NCBI GenBank assembly: GCA_023457615.1
Contig: JAEWKY010000312.1
Span: 1-8,032, forward strand
Length of the DNA: 8,032 bases
Source: Actinomycetes bacterium
Lineage (GTDB): Bacteria; Actinomycetota; Actinomycetes; Actinomycetales; Microbacteriaceae
Direction of reading: 5' to 3'
The position numbers were made by a program, and so were the translations under genes. A model generated the notes under the pieces. It searched no databases, had not been told where the DNA came from, and saw nothing but the letters and a program-made list of their open reading frames with translations. Shown in pieces: positions 1 through 5,963 of the stretch (the stretch's first letter is position 1; each line of letters begins with the position of its first letter).

Positions 1-240
1 CTCCCACGTCGCGGCGGCAGGAGCCCAGCCGGCCGTCGACGGGTACCCGCCCGGCGCGGCGAGCAGCGGGCCGGCGATCGCCACGTCGAGCCCGGGATGG
101 GCTCGCGCCCAGGTCGCCGCGACCTCGGGGTCCCAGCCGAGGTCGAGCACGCGCCCGATGCCGCCCGCGACGAGGAGCGCCGGATCGACGAGCCCGAGGT
201 GCACGTGCGAGTCGCAGAACGCGGGGAGGACGAGGCTCAC
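1..240 (-). CDS. Amidohydrolase family protein, N-terminal part (cut by window edge)
   Basis: Only the first 80 codons are present; the gene runs off the left edge. The GTG start (bases 240-238) overlaps the TGA of the tryptophan dioxygenase gene in a GTGA junction, so the two are probably translationally coupled. A GAGGA sequence lies about 13 bases upstream, further than ideal. The protein begins MSLVLPAFCDSHVHLGL. The D-S-H-V-H segment at residues 9-13 is the HxH metal-binding motif at the end of the first strand in metal-dependent amidohydrolases (TIM barrel). It is followed by a 'LLVAGGIGRVLDLGWDP' stretch typical of imidazolonepropionase-like or dihydroorotase-like members. The remaining metal ligands lie outside the window, so substrate and completeness cannot be judged. 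Overlap with kynA suggests a role in tryptophan/kynurenine breakdown, which is inference. It is not of the cyclase-type kynurenine formamidase family, because that family uses a different His/Asp motif. Confidence 0.8.
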   Translation of the reverse strand, partial: MSLVLPAFCDSHVHLGLVDPALLVAGGIGRVLDLGWDPEVAATWARAHPGLDVAIAGPLLAAPGGYPSTAGWAPAAATWE

Positions 241-1040
241 GCGCCGATCTCGTTCCTCACCGCGTAGAGCTCGGGGAAGAACGTCTGCGAGAGCGCGCGC
301 TCGAGGAACGCGACGCCGGCGCTGCCGCCCGTGCCCGTCTTGAGCCCGATCGTGCGCTGCACGGTGCGCAGATGACGGAAGCGCCAGAGCTGGAAGTTGT
401 CCTCGAGGTCGACGAGCTCCTCGCACGCCTCGTAGTAGCGCCAGTGCTCGCCCGAGTTCTGATAGATCGAGAGCAGCACGGGCACGAGCTCGGGGACGAA
501 CTCCCAGTTCTGCCGCACGTCGCGCTCGAGCACCGGGGCGGGGATGTCGAAGCCGGCCCGCGCGAGCAGCCGCAGGAACTCGTCGTAGAGCGTCGTCTCC
601 TCGAGCACCCCGGCGAGCATCGCGCGGGCCGCGGGTTCGGAGTCGAAGACGTCGAGCATGCGCGGGTTCTTGTTGCCGAGCAGGAACTCGACCGCGCGGT
701 ACTGGTACGACTGGAAGCCCGACGAGGTCGCCAGGAACTGCCGGAACTCGACGTACTCCGACGGCGTGAGGGTCGCGAGCACCGCCCACTGCTCGGTGAG
801 CTGGAACTGGATCTGCTTGATGCGGGCGGTGCGCTTGAGCGCCGTCGCGAGGTCGTCCGCGCGCAGGGCGTCCCGGGCGGACCGCAGCTCGTGCAGCAGA
901 AGCTTGAGCCAGAGCTCCGAGGTCTGGTGCTGGATGATGAACAGCAGCTCGTCGTGATGGGGCGGCGTGCTGCGCAGGTGCTGCGCCCCGAGCAGGTCGT
1001 CGAGCGCGAGGTAGCCGCCGTAGGTGAGCTGTTCGGTCAC
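237..1040 (-). CDS. kynA: Tryptophan 2,3-dioxygenase
   Basis: Heme enzyme of 267 residues that oxidises L-tryptophan with O2 to N-formyl-kynurenine, the first and committed step of the kynurenine pathway; cytosolic and tetrameric in the family. The N-terminal signature HDELLFIIQHQTSELW is at residues 29-44. Aligned to the Xanthomonas enzyme with a constant offset of 17, His38 matches the active-site His55, Tyr96 and Arg100 match Tyr113 and Arg117 (substrate carboxylate), His223 in 'FRHLRTVQRTIG' matches the heme ligand His240, and Thr237 in 'KTGTGGSAG' matches Thr254. All key residues are therefore present and the length is close to the bacterial norm. The start is GTG; an in-frame stop 24 bases upstream (shared with the preceding gene's TGA) rules out a longer form. 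No Shine-Dalgarno is visible, but a TACGTT hexamer lies six bases before the start, so the mRNA may be leaderless. The stop overlaps the start of the downstream amidohydrolase. Confidence 0.97.
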   Translation of the reverse strand: MTEQLTYGGYLALDDLLGAQHLRSTPPHHDELLFIIQHQTSELWLKLLLHELRSARDALRADDLATALKRTARIKQIQFQLTEQWAVLATLTPSEYVEFRQFLATSSGFQSYQYRAVEFLLGNKNPRMLDVFDSEPAARAMLAGVLEETTLYDEFLRLLARAGFDIPAPVLERDVRQNWEFVPELVPVLLSIYQNSGEHWRYYEACEELVDLEDNFQLWRFRHLRTVQRTIGLKTGTGGSAGVAFLERALSQTFFPELYAVRNEIGA

Positions 1041-1066
1041 CTGGTCAACGTATCGCTGTCGTCAAC
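1041..1066 (-). promoter_or_regulatory. Candidate leaderless promoter of kynA
   Basis: On the minus strand a TACGTT hexamer (bases 1052-1047, fitting the TAnnnT -10 pattern) is followed by exactly six bases and then the GTG start of kynA. Transcription would begin at or next to the start codon. No good -35 hexamer stands 17-18 bases upstream. The hexamer GTTGAC occurs twice in direct orientation (1066-1061 and 1049-1044), 17 bases apart, and could be a regulator site. The gap is only 21 bases, so read-through from the upstream gene is the alternative. Confidence 0.35.
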
Positions 1067-1547
1067 CCACGCACCGCAGCTGCTCGACGCCCGCGGGCGC
1101 CGAGTTCACCCGCCCGCCCGCGCTCACCGTGGTGAGGGTCGTGCCCGACGCGGTGCGGCCCTGGACGTAGCCCGTGGAGCGCGCGTTGGCGAGGGATCGG
1201 ACGTCGCCGGGCAGCGCGGCGAGGGACACGGTCGTGTCGCAGGTCGTGAACGAGAGCCGGGAGCCGGTGAGGCTCACGGCGTTGTAGGCGCAGTAGGCGC
1301 CCGTCGCGCAGCTGCCGACGGAACGGGTCGCGGGGTCGTCGGGGTCGTCGGGGTCGACGAGGGTGAGCACCGTCGCCCCGTCGTCCCACGAGATCGTGCC
1401 CGGTCCCGTCTGCGTGCCGCCGGGATGGGCGGCGAGCACTGCGTCGACCTGACGCTGCTGCGGCGACACCGGGTCGGCGCTCGCCGGGGGGACGGCGGAG
1501 AGGGCGAGGAGGAGGGCGAGGCTCATCCCGAGCGCGAGACGGGGCAT
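1062..1547 (-). CDS. Secreted four-cysteine protein, peptidase inhibitor I36-like
   Basis: 161 residues. A Sec signal peptide occupies residues 1-24: Arg3, a hydrophobic core LALGMSLALLLALSAV, and an A-S-A cleavage site before Asp25. The mature protein is about 137 residues with four cysteines (80, 86, 103, 159), enough for two disulfides outside the cell. The segment 'GSCATGAYCAYNAVSLTG' followed by 'TTC' resembles the C-x-x-x-G-x-Y-C-x-Y...TG core of actinobacterial proteins annotated as peptidase inhibitor family I36. The family match comes from memory of that motif, and inhibition of any protease is unproven. A short acidic repeat DPDDPDDP lies at residues 65-72. The ATG is supported by an AAAGG ribosome site eight bases upstream. 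The gene sits 49 bases after the CU044_5270-like gene and 21 bases before kynA, all co-directional. It could equally be a lineage-specific exported protein of unknown role. Confidence 0.75.
   Translation of the reverse strand: MPRLALGMSLALLLALSAVPPASADPVSPQQRQVDAVLAAHPGGTQTGPGTISWDDGATVLTLVDPDDPDDPATRSVGSCATGAYCAYNAVSLTGSRLSFTTCDTTVSLAALPGDVRSLANARSTGYVQGRTASGTTLTTVSAGGRVNSAPAGVEQLRCVG
1332..1358. repeat. Three tandem 9-bp units inside the I36-like gene
   Basis: The unit GGGGTCGTC occurs at 1332-1340 and 1341-1349, with a third copy GGGGTCGAC (one mismatch) at 1350-1358. Being in frame, it encodes the acidic DPDDPDDP stretch of the secreted protein. Such units can expand or contract by slippage without breaking the frame. 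Confidence 0.85.
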
Positions 1548-1596
1548 GCGGGCATCCTTTCGAGGGTCGGATCGGGGGAGGTGGGGTCGGGCGCGG

Positions 1597-2553
1597 TCAC
1601 GTCCAGGCGATGTAGTCGACGACGCACGGCGCGGGCGCCGCGAGCTCGGCCAGCCCGCCCAGGTAGACGGTCTCGATCGCGATGAGCGCCCCGGTCTCGC
1701 GGCTGATCACCGCGAGGTACTCGAAGTGCGGGTCGCGCGGCGAGGTGATGCGCAGGGCGGTGCCCGGGCGACCCAGCCGGTCGGTGACGTCGCCCGCGAC
1801 CTCCACCCCCTCGCTCGAGCGGAGGATGCGCAGCAGCGTCGCGTGGTCGGCGGTCGTCAGCCGCCACTCGCTGAGCAGGGTGCGCATCGCCGAGAGGTAG
1901 CCGACGGCGTCGGGGACCTCCTCGCCGCGCGCCTCGGCGAGGTACGCCCGGAGCTCCCGCGTGCCCGCGGGGGGAGGCGCGCGGAACACGATCGGCGCCT
2001 CGCCCGCGGCGTAGCGCTCGCTCACGAGCACGCTGCCGGGCGCAGGCCCCGCGGGCTCGGCGTCGCCGAACGGCTCGCCCGCGGTGACCGTCAGCTCGCC
2101 CGAGAGGTCGTCCCGCCAGGTCAGCACGTGCCGCTGGGGGGAGGTGGACGACGCGGTCGACTCGACGTCGGTCTGCAGGTACCAGCCCTCGAAGGTCGCC
2201 CCGCGCCGCGGATCCCCGGTCGCGAGTCGCTCGAGCTGGGCGAGGGCCTGGTCCATGACGGCTCCGAGGGATCGGGAGGTCGGCGAGATCGCGAGCAGCG
2301 GGGGAGTCGCGGCGCGGCTCGCGAGGCACGGGGTGAGGATCGGGACGACGAGGAGCACGAGGGCGACGAGGGCGGCGGCCGAGGGGAGCGCGATCCACGG
2401 CCACCGTCGCGTCCGGCCGCCGGAGGAGTCGACGCGCGGCGACGCGACGATCTCGCGGACGGCCTCCGCGATCTCCGCCGGGCCGCGGCGGTCGCGCACG
2501 TGCGCGGCGGGGTCGGCCCTCCGCAGGAGGTCGCCGAGTTCCGGCTCCGTCAT
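1597..2553 (-). CDS. Single-TM CU044_5270-like protein, putative partner of the sigma factor
   Basis: 318 residues. A short N-terminal part (1-51) begins MTEPELGDLLRRADPA and holds a helix 'PAEIAEAVREIVASP'. One transmembrane segment follows at about 52-74 (WIALPSAAALVALVLLVVPIL), then a large C-terminal domain (75-318), predicted outside the membrane, with Cys76 and Cys310. The 'LLRRxDPA' N-terminus, single TM and C-terminal domain fit the actinobacterial CU044_5270 family, usually encoded directly after an ECF sigma factor. The ATG starts one base after the sigma gene's TGA, preceded by a GGGGGG ribosome site at a 5-base spacing, so translation is probably coupled. A role as membrane anti-sigma factor or sensor is inferred from this context and topology. 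No zinc-binding H-x3-C-x2-C anti-sigma motif is visible in the N-terminal part. Confidence 0.8.
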   Translation of the reverse strand: MTEPELGDLLRRADPAAHVRDRRGPAEIAEAVREIVASPRVDSSGGRTRRWPWIALPSAAALVALVLLVVPILTPCLASRAATPPLLAISPTSRSLGAVMDQALAQLERLATGDPRRGATFEGWYLQTDVESTASSTSPQRHVLTWRDDLSGELTVTAGEPFGDAEPAGPAPGSVLVSERYAAGEAPIVFRAPPPAGTRELRAYLAEARGEEVPDAVGYLSAMRTLLSEWRLTTADHATLLRILRSSEGVEVAGDVTDRLGRPGTALRITSPRDPHFEYLAVISRETGALIAIETVYLGGLAELAAPAPCVVDYIAWT

Positions 2554-2554
2554 C

Positions 2555-3043
2555 TCAGCCCCCCGACCGTCGCGCCGTGAGCTCGAGGAGCGCCGCCCGG
2601 AAGGCGATGCGGGCGCGGCTGATGCGCTTCCACGCCGCGGACTCCGAGCAGCCGAGGACGAGCGCCACCTCGGCCGCCGTCATCTGCTCCCAGTAGGTGA
2701 GGCTGAGGGCCTCGCGCTCCACCTCCGTGAGCGCCGAGAGCGCCTCCGCGACGAGGAGCTGCTCGTCGGCGTCCGCGCGGATCGACGCCTCGTTCCGGAT
2801 CGTCTCGAGGAGCAGTCGCTCCCGGTCCCGCTTCTGGTACGCGTTGCCGAGGTGATTGCGTGCGGTGCGGTAGAGCCAGGCGAGCGGGAACGGGTCGGCG
2901 GCATCGAATTTGCGCCATGCGGTGACGAAGCACTCCGCCGTCACCTCCTTCGCCGTCTCGGGGTCTCCGATACGTCGACTCACGTAGCGCAGGACCGGTT
3001 CGTAGTTCGCGCGGTAGAAGGCGTCGAACGCGGATGACGCCAT
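2555..3043 (-). CDS. ECF-family RNA polymerase sigma factor
   Basis: 162 residues. Sigma region 2 spans about residues 5-72 ('FDAFYRANYEPVLRYVSRRI', then 'AKEVTAECFVTAWRKF' and 'PLAWLYRTARNHLGNAYQKR', the core-binding and -10-recognising part). Sigma region 4 spans about 98-150 ('ALSALTEVEREALSLTYWE', then the helix-turn-helix 'TAAEVALVLGCSESAAWKRI', which reads the -35 element). There is no region 1 or 3, as in ECF sigmas. I chose the ATG at 3043 because GGAGG stands five bases upstream. A GTG 33 bases further up (3076) is in frame but gives a weaker N-terminus and lies beyond this ribosome site. The stop is one base before the CU044_5270-like gene. It lies 113 bases downstream of the bacteriocin ABC genes on the same strand. 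A role in controlling that locus, or in an envelope stress response, is inference. Confidence 0.92.
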   Translation of the reverse strand: MASSAFDAFYRANYEPVLRYVSRRIGDPETAKEVTAECFVTAWRKFDAADPFPLAWLYRTARNHLGNAYQKRDRERLLLETIRNEASIRADADEQLLVAEALSALTEVEREALSLTYWEQMTAAEVALVLGCSESAAWKRISRARIAFRAALLELTARRSGG

Positions 3044-3156
3044 TCGTGCCTCCCCGGAGCGCGAACGAGCGCGCACGCACGCCCTGATGTGAGTGTTTTC
3101 CCTGAACCCGTGATCCTGACGCGCAGGCTACACAGTCCCGCGGGGCGAGACCCGGC
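3044..3156 (-). promoter_or_regulatory. Upstream region of the sigma gene, candidate ECF-type promoter
   Basis: This 113-base gap separates the ABC ATPase stop from the sigma gene. On the minus strand GGGAAAACAC (around 3102-3093) resembles the GGAAC-type -35 of ECF promoters, with a CGTGCG about 15 bases further down. That would give a short leader carrying the GGAGG ribosome site. The pentamer CCTGA (plus strand) recurs at 3083-3087, 3101-3105 and 3115-3119. Autoregulation is common for ECF sigmas, but this promoter is a weak, visual call. Confidence 0.3.
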
Positions 3157-3861
3157 TCACCGCACAGGCGCGACGGACCGTGCCGACGGATCGAGGTCGA
3201 TCGTCGCGTCGACGCGCTCCCGCACGAGCGGGTCGTGCGTCGAGATGACGATGATCGCGCCGCCGTCCGCGACGACGGAGAGCAGGGCGAGGAGCGCCTC
3301 GCCGTTGGCCGGATCGAGGGAGGCCGTGGGCTCGTCGACGAAGACCACCTCGGGTCGGTGCAGGAGGAGGCGCGCGAAGGCCAGCCGCTGCTGCTCGCCG
3401 CCCGAGAGCACGTGGACCCGGTCGTCGCCGCGCCCGCCGAGACCGACGACGTCGAGCGCGCGCTCCGCCTGGCCGTCGCGCTCGCGCCGCGAGATCCGGC
3501 TGCCGTGCAGCGGGACGACGAGGTTGTCGAGCACGCTCCACTGCTCGACGAGGCCGAAGCCCTGGAACATGAAGCCGAACGACTCCCGGAAGAGGCGGCG
3601 ACGTCGCGCCCCGCGGGCGCCGGTCACGTCGACGCCCGCGTAGCGCAGGGCGCCCGACGACACCGGCTCGAGCAGGCCGAGGCAGTTGAGCAGCGTGGTC
3701 TTGCCGGCGCCCGACGGCCCGACGAGCGCGGTGGTCGAGCCCGGCGCGAGGCGCAGCGACAGCCCCGCCCACAGCGTGCGGCCCTCGACGGTCTTGGAGA
3801 TGTCGTCGGCCTCGAGGGGGCCGCGGGCCGCGGCGAGGGGCAGCCCGTTCAGGTCGGACAT
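3157..3861 (-). CDS. ABC transporter ATPase of the lactococcin-972 bacteriocin group
   Basis: Cytoplasmic nucleotide-binding subunit, 234 residues, complete. Walker A GPSGAGKTT is at 48-56, the Q-loop glutamine at 100, the signature LSGGEQQR at 152-159, Walker B VVFVDEP at 172-178 with the D-loop SLD after it, and the switch histidine at 209 in 'ISTHD'. The Q-loop region 'GFMFQGFGLVEQWSVLDNL' resembles ATPases annotated as putative bacteriocin export proteins of the lactococcin 972 group, a branch of the MacB/LolD class. It would energise the permease encoded immediately upstream: its ATG lies 12 bases after the permease stop, with GGAG five bases before it. In lactococcin 972 producers this ABC pair is thought to provide immunity and perhaps help export; the peptide itself carries a Sec signal. 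LolD-like lipoprotein release is the alternative by sequence class, but the neighbours argue for the bacteriocin role. Confidence 0.93.
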   Translation of the reverse strand: MSDLNGLPLAAARGPLEADDISKTVEGRTLWAGLSLRLAPGSTTALVGPSGAGKTTLLNCLGLLEPVSSGALRYAGVDVTGARGARRRRLFRESFGFMFQGFGLVEQWSVLDNLVVPLHGSRISRRERDGQAERALDVVGLGGRGDDRVHVLSGGEQQRLAFARLLLHRPEVVFVDEPTASLDPANGEALLALLSVVADGGAIIVISTHDPLVRERVDATIDLDPSARSVAPVR

Positions 3862-3873
3862 GTCGGCTCCATC

Positions 3874-5883
3874 TCAGCCTCGCTTCAGGAAGTCGGCGCG
3901 GAATCGCCGCTCGTGGACGAGGAGCACCGGGATCGTGGCGAGCCCGAGGGCCGCGCCGAGGGCGAGCCGCGTCGCCAGGTCGACGGGGCCGGCGCCGCTG
4001 CCGATCGCGAGGGAGGCGAGGAGGGCCGCCGACACCCCGGCCGCGAGCGTCAGGAAGAAGGGGGCGTACCGGCGCGCGAACGACGCCCCGTGCAGGAAGA
4101 GCAGGAAGAGCGGCGTGCGCCGCCGTTCGACGTAGGCGGCCGCCAGGACGACCATGAGGGCGGCGGCGAGCGCCAGTCCCGCGATCAGCACCGTGCCGTA
4201 GCGCGCGAGCTCGATACGGGCCTCGAGGGCGGCCCCGGCGGCGAGGTCGATCGGGCGGTCGATCGAGAAGACGAGCGCGCGCACGCCGACCTCGTCGACC
4301 ATCGCGGCGAGCTCGTCGCCCGGGGCGAAGAAGATCAGGTTGCCCGAGCTCGCGGCGGCGAGGGTGAAGTCCGCCGACACGACGTCGGCGGGCACGACGA
4401 CGAGGATCGGATCGACCGCGACGGCGCCCTCGAGCAGGAACCGGCTGCTGTAGACCGGCACCGCGCGGTCGCCCTCGGTGTCGCGGACGACCTCGACCCG
4501 CGCGGCGGCGGTGGTCGAGGGATCGCAGCCGCGCTCCGCGCAGCGCAGATCGCGCTGGAGCCCGACCCAGCTCCGGATCTGCGCCGCGATCGCCGAGGGA
4601 TCGGCCCGCGCGCTCGGCGGGACGAGCACGTGCACCGTCGGGACGCCGGTCGACCCGGCGAGGGCCGCCGCCGCCTCGCGGCCGAGCGGCAGACCCGCCT
4701 CCTCCAGGTAGGTCTCGTCGACGAACAGGCACGGCCGCTCGTCGAGCGCGAGGGCGCACGACCGCTCGGGGTAGGACAGGAGCAGGCGATCCCGGGCGCG
4801 CACCTCGTCGACGAGCCGGGACCACGCGCCCAGGTTCGCCTGCACGACCGACTCCGAGGTGTTCGCGAGCGCGATCGACCGGGCATCCGGTTCGTTCGCC
4901 CACAGCTCCTGCGCGGAGATCGCCGCCGCGAGGCGCGCCGTCGACGACCCCACCTGACTCGCCGTGACGAAGCACCCCGCGAGCACGGCGACGAAGGCCA
5001 CGGCGCCGACCGCCTGGATGATCGCGAGCGGGCGCCGGCCGGCCAGCTGGGAGGTGATCGTCGGCGACGACCGCACCGCGATCGCGACGGCGACGGCGCA
5101 CGCGACGATCGAGCCCGCCGCCGCGAGCGCGACCCCGGCGACGACGATCGCTCCCGGGCCGGTGACGATGTCGCGCCCGCCCCAGCCGACGGCCGCGAGC
5201 GCGGCCCACAGCGCGAGTCCGGCGACGCTCGCGCCGAGTGCGAGCAGGGCGTAGCGGGAGAGCTCCGCCGCGGCGGTGGCGAGCACCGAGGCGCCGTGCA
5301 GCTGCCGCACGGCGCGGATCCTGCTGGCGCGGGACGACGAGACGAGGGCGGCGACGAGCACCGCGAGCAGCCCGGCGAGGTCGACCAGCAGCCAGGTCGG
5401 ATCCGCCGAGATCCACGCGCGGAGCCGGTCGAGGCGGTCGTCCGCGGCCACCCGCACCTCGAAGCCGCGCGCCGTCAGCTCCGTCGAGAGCCGATGCGCC
5501 GCCTCCGGGGTGCCGAAGCCCAGCCACCTGCCGACGACCTCGTCGGCGGCGTCGAAGACGTCGACGCGCGTGCGCAGCGCGAACCCGAACAGCCGCTCGT
5601 CCTGTGCGGGGTCGGGCGCGGCGCTCGACGGAGTGAACGCCAGCGTGCGGAACGTGCCCTGGGGATCGGAGCCGTACCGCACCCGGGCGAGCGGGGTGCC
5701 GACCTCCTCGGCGACCGCCGCGAGGACCGCGGAGGGCCCGGGCTCGGCCGGGACGGCGAGCACGTCGACGATGGCCGTCGCGCCGAGAGGGTAGGCGGTC
5801 GCCTCGCGGTCGGCGAGCAGGAATCCGTGGATGCCGACGATCACGACCTCGAGCGCGATCGCGACCTTCACGAGCACAGGCAC
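3874..5883 (-). CDS. Bacteriocin-associated integral membrane permease (DUF1430-like, tandem FtsX-type)
   Basis: 669 residues from the GTG at 5883, chosen because GGAG stands eight bases upstream and TM1 follows at once; the frame stays open further up but would overlap the bacteriocin gene. I see eight hydrophobic spans in two similar halves. Half one has TM1 about 5-24, an outside domain about 25-163, TM2 164-182, TM3 211-233 and TM4 244-270. Half two has TM5 287-308, an outside domain 309-561, TM6 563-585, TM7 608-629 and TM8 637-655. Each half carries the same LHGAS motif on the cytoplasmic side after its second TM (195-199 and 597-601), as expected of a duplicated MacB/FtsX-type permease contacting the ATPase. 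The second outside domain has four cysteines (376, 385, 448, 453). The family is known from lactococcin 972 operons as a bacteriocin-associated or immunity membrane protein. It most likely pairs with the ATPase encoded 12 bases downstream to protect the producer or handle the peptide outside the membrane. Confidence 0.9.
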   Translation of the reverse strand: MPVLVKVAIALEVVIVGIHGFLLADREATAYPLGATAIVDVLAVPAEPGPSAVLAAVAEEVGTPLARVRYGSDPQGTFRTLAFTPSSAAPDPAQDERLFGFALRTRVDVFDAADEVVGRWLGFGTPEAAHRLSTELTARGFEVRVAADDRLDRLRAWISADPTWLLVDLAGLLAVLVAALVSSSRASRIRAVRQLHGASVLATAAAELSRYALLALGASVAGLALWAALAAVGWGGRDIVTGPGAIVVAGVALAAAGSIVACAVAVAIAVRSSPTITSQLAGRRPLAIIQAVGAVAFVAVLAGCFVTASQVGSSTARLAAAISAQELWANEPDARSIALANTSESVVQANLGAWSRLVDEVRARDRLLLSYPERSCALALDERPCLFVDETYLEEAGLPLGREAAAALAGSTGVPTVHVLVPPSARADPSAIAAQIRSWVGLQRDLRCAERGCDPSTTAAARVEVVRDTEGDRAVPVYSSRFLLEGAVAVDPILVVVPADVVSADFTLAAASSGNLIFFAPGDELAAMVDEVGVRALVFSIDRPIDLAAGAALEARIELARYGTVLIAGLALAAALMVVLAAAYVERRRTPLFLLFLHGASFARRYAPFFLTLAAGVSAALLASLAIGSGAGPVDLATRLALGAALGLATIPVLLVHERRFRADFLKRG

Positions 5884-5901
5884 GGGGGCGGCTCCGGATT
5901 C

Positions 5902-5913
5902 CAGGACGTCCTG
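5902..5913. repeat. 12-bp perfect palindrome before the permease start
   Basis: CAGGACGTCCTG is fully self-complementary and ends 18 bases before the permease GTG. It may be an operator half-pair, or a small extra stem in the bacteriocin-permease leader. A perfect 12-mer palindrome can occur by chance, so function is uncertain. Confidence 0.5.
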
Positions 5914-5928
5914 TCGGGGGAAAGGGGT

Positions 5929-5959
5929 GGAGGGGCCGCGCCGCGGACGCGGCCCCTCC
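5929..5959 (-). terminator. Hairpin after the bacteriocin gene, probable terminator/attenuator
   Basis: Arms GGAGGGGCCGCG (5929-5940) and CGCGGCCCCTCC (5948-5959) are exact reverse complements: a 12-bp stem, nearly all G-C, with a 7-base loop. In the bacteriocin orientation it begins four bases after the TAG. The stem is followed by ACCCCTTTCCCC, with no run of more than three U, so it is not a textbook intrinsic terminator. A strong stem here could stop part of the transcripts, or protect the bacteriocin mRNA 3' end, giving more precursor than transporter mRNA. Confidence 0.7.
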
Positions 5960-5963
5960 CGGG

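Noticed and set aside
372..1685. Plus-strand frame opposite kynA and the I36-like gene
   Set aside because: It is antisense to kynA, which has every catalytic residue, and its own product is low-complexity with no recognisable motif.
1523..2404. Arg/Pro-rich minus-strand frame overlapping the CU044_5270-like gene
   Set aside because: It is a shadow frame. The 318-residue frame has a TM segment, coupled start and family-like N-terminus.
3044..3076. Sigma factor starting at the GTG at 3076
   Set aside because: It adds eleven Arg-rich residues and ignores the GGAGG placed five bases before the ATG at 3043.
3135..3151. Small hairpin just after the ATPase stop as a terminator
   Set aside because: Arms GTCCCGC and GCGAGAC pair with a mismatch, the loop is three bases and no U-run follows. 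Too weak to call, so read-through into the sigma gene is possible.
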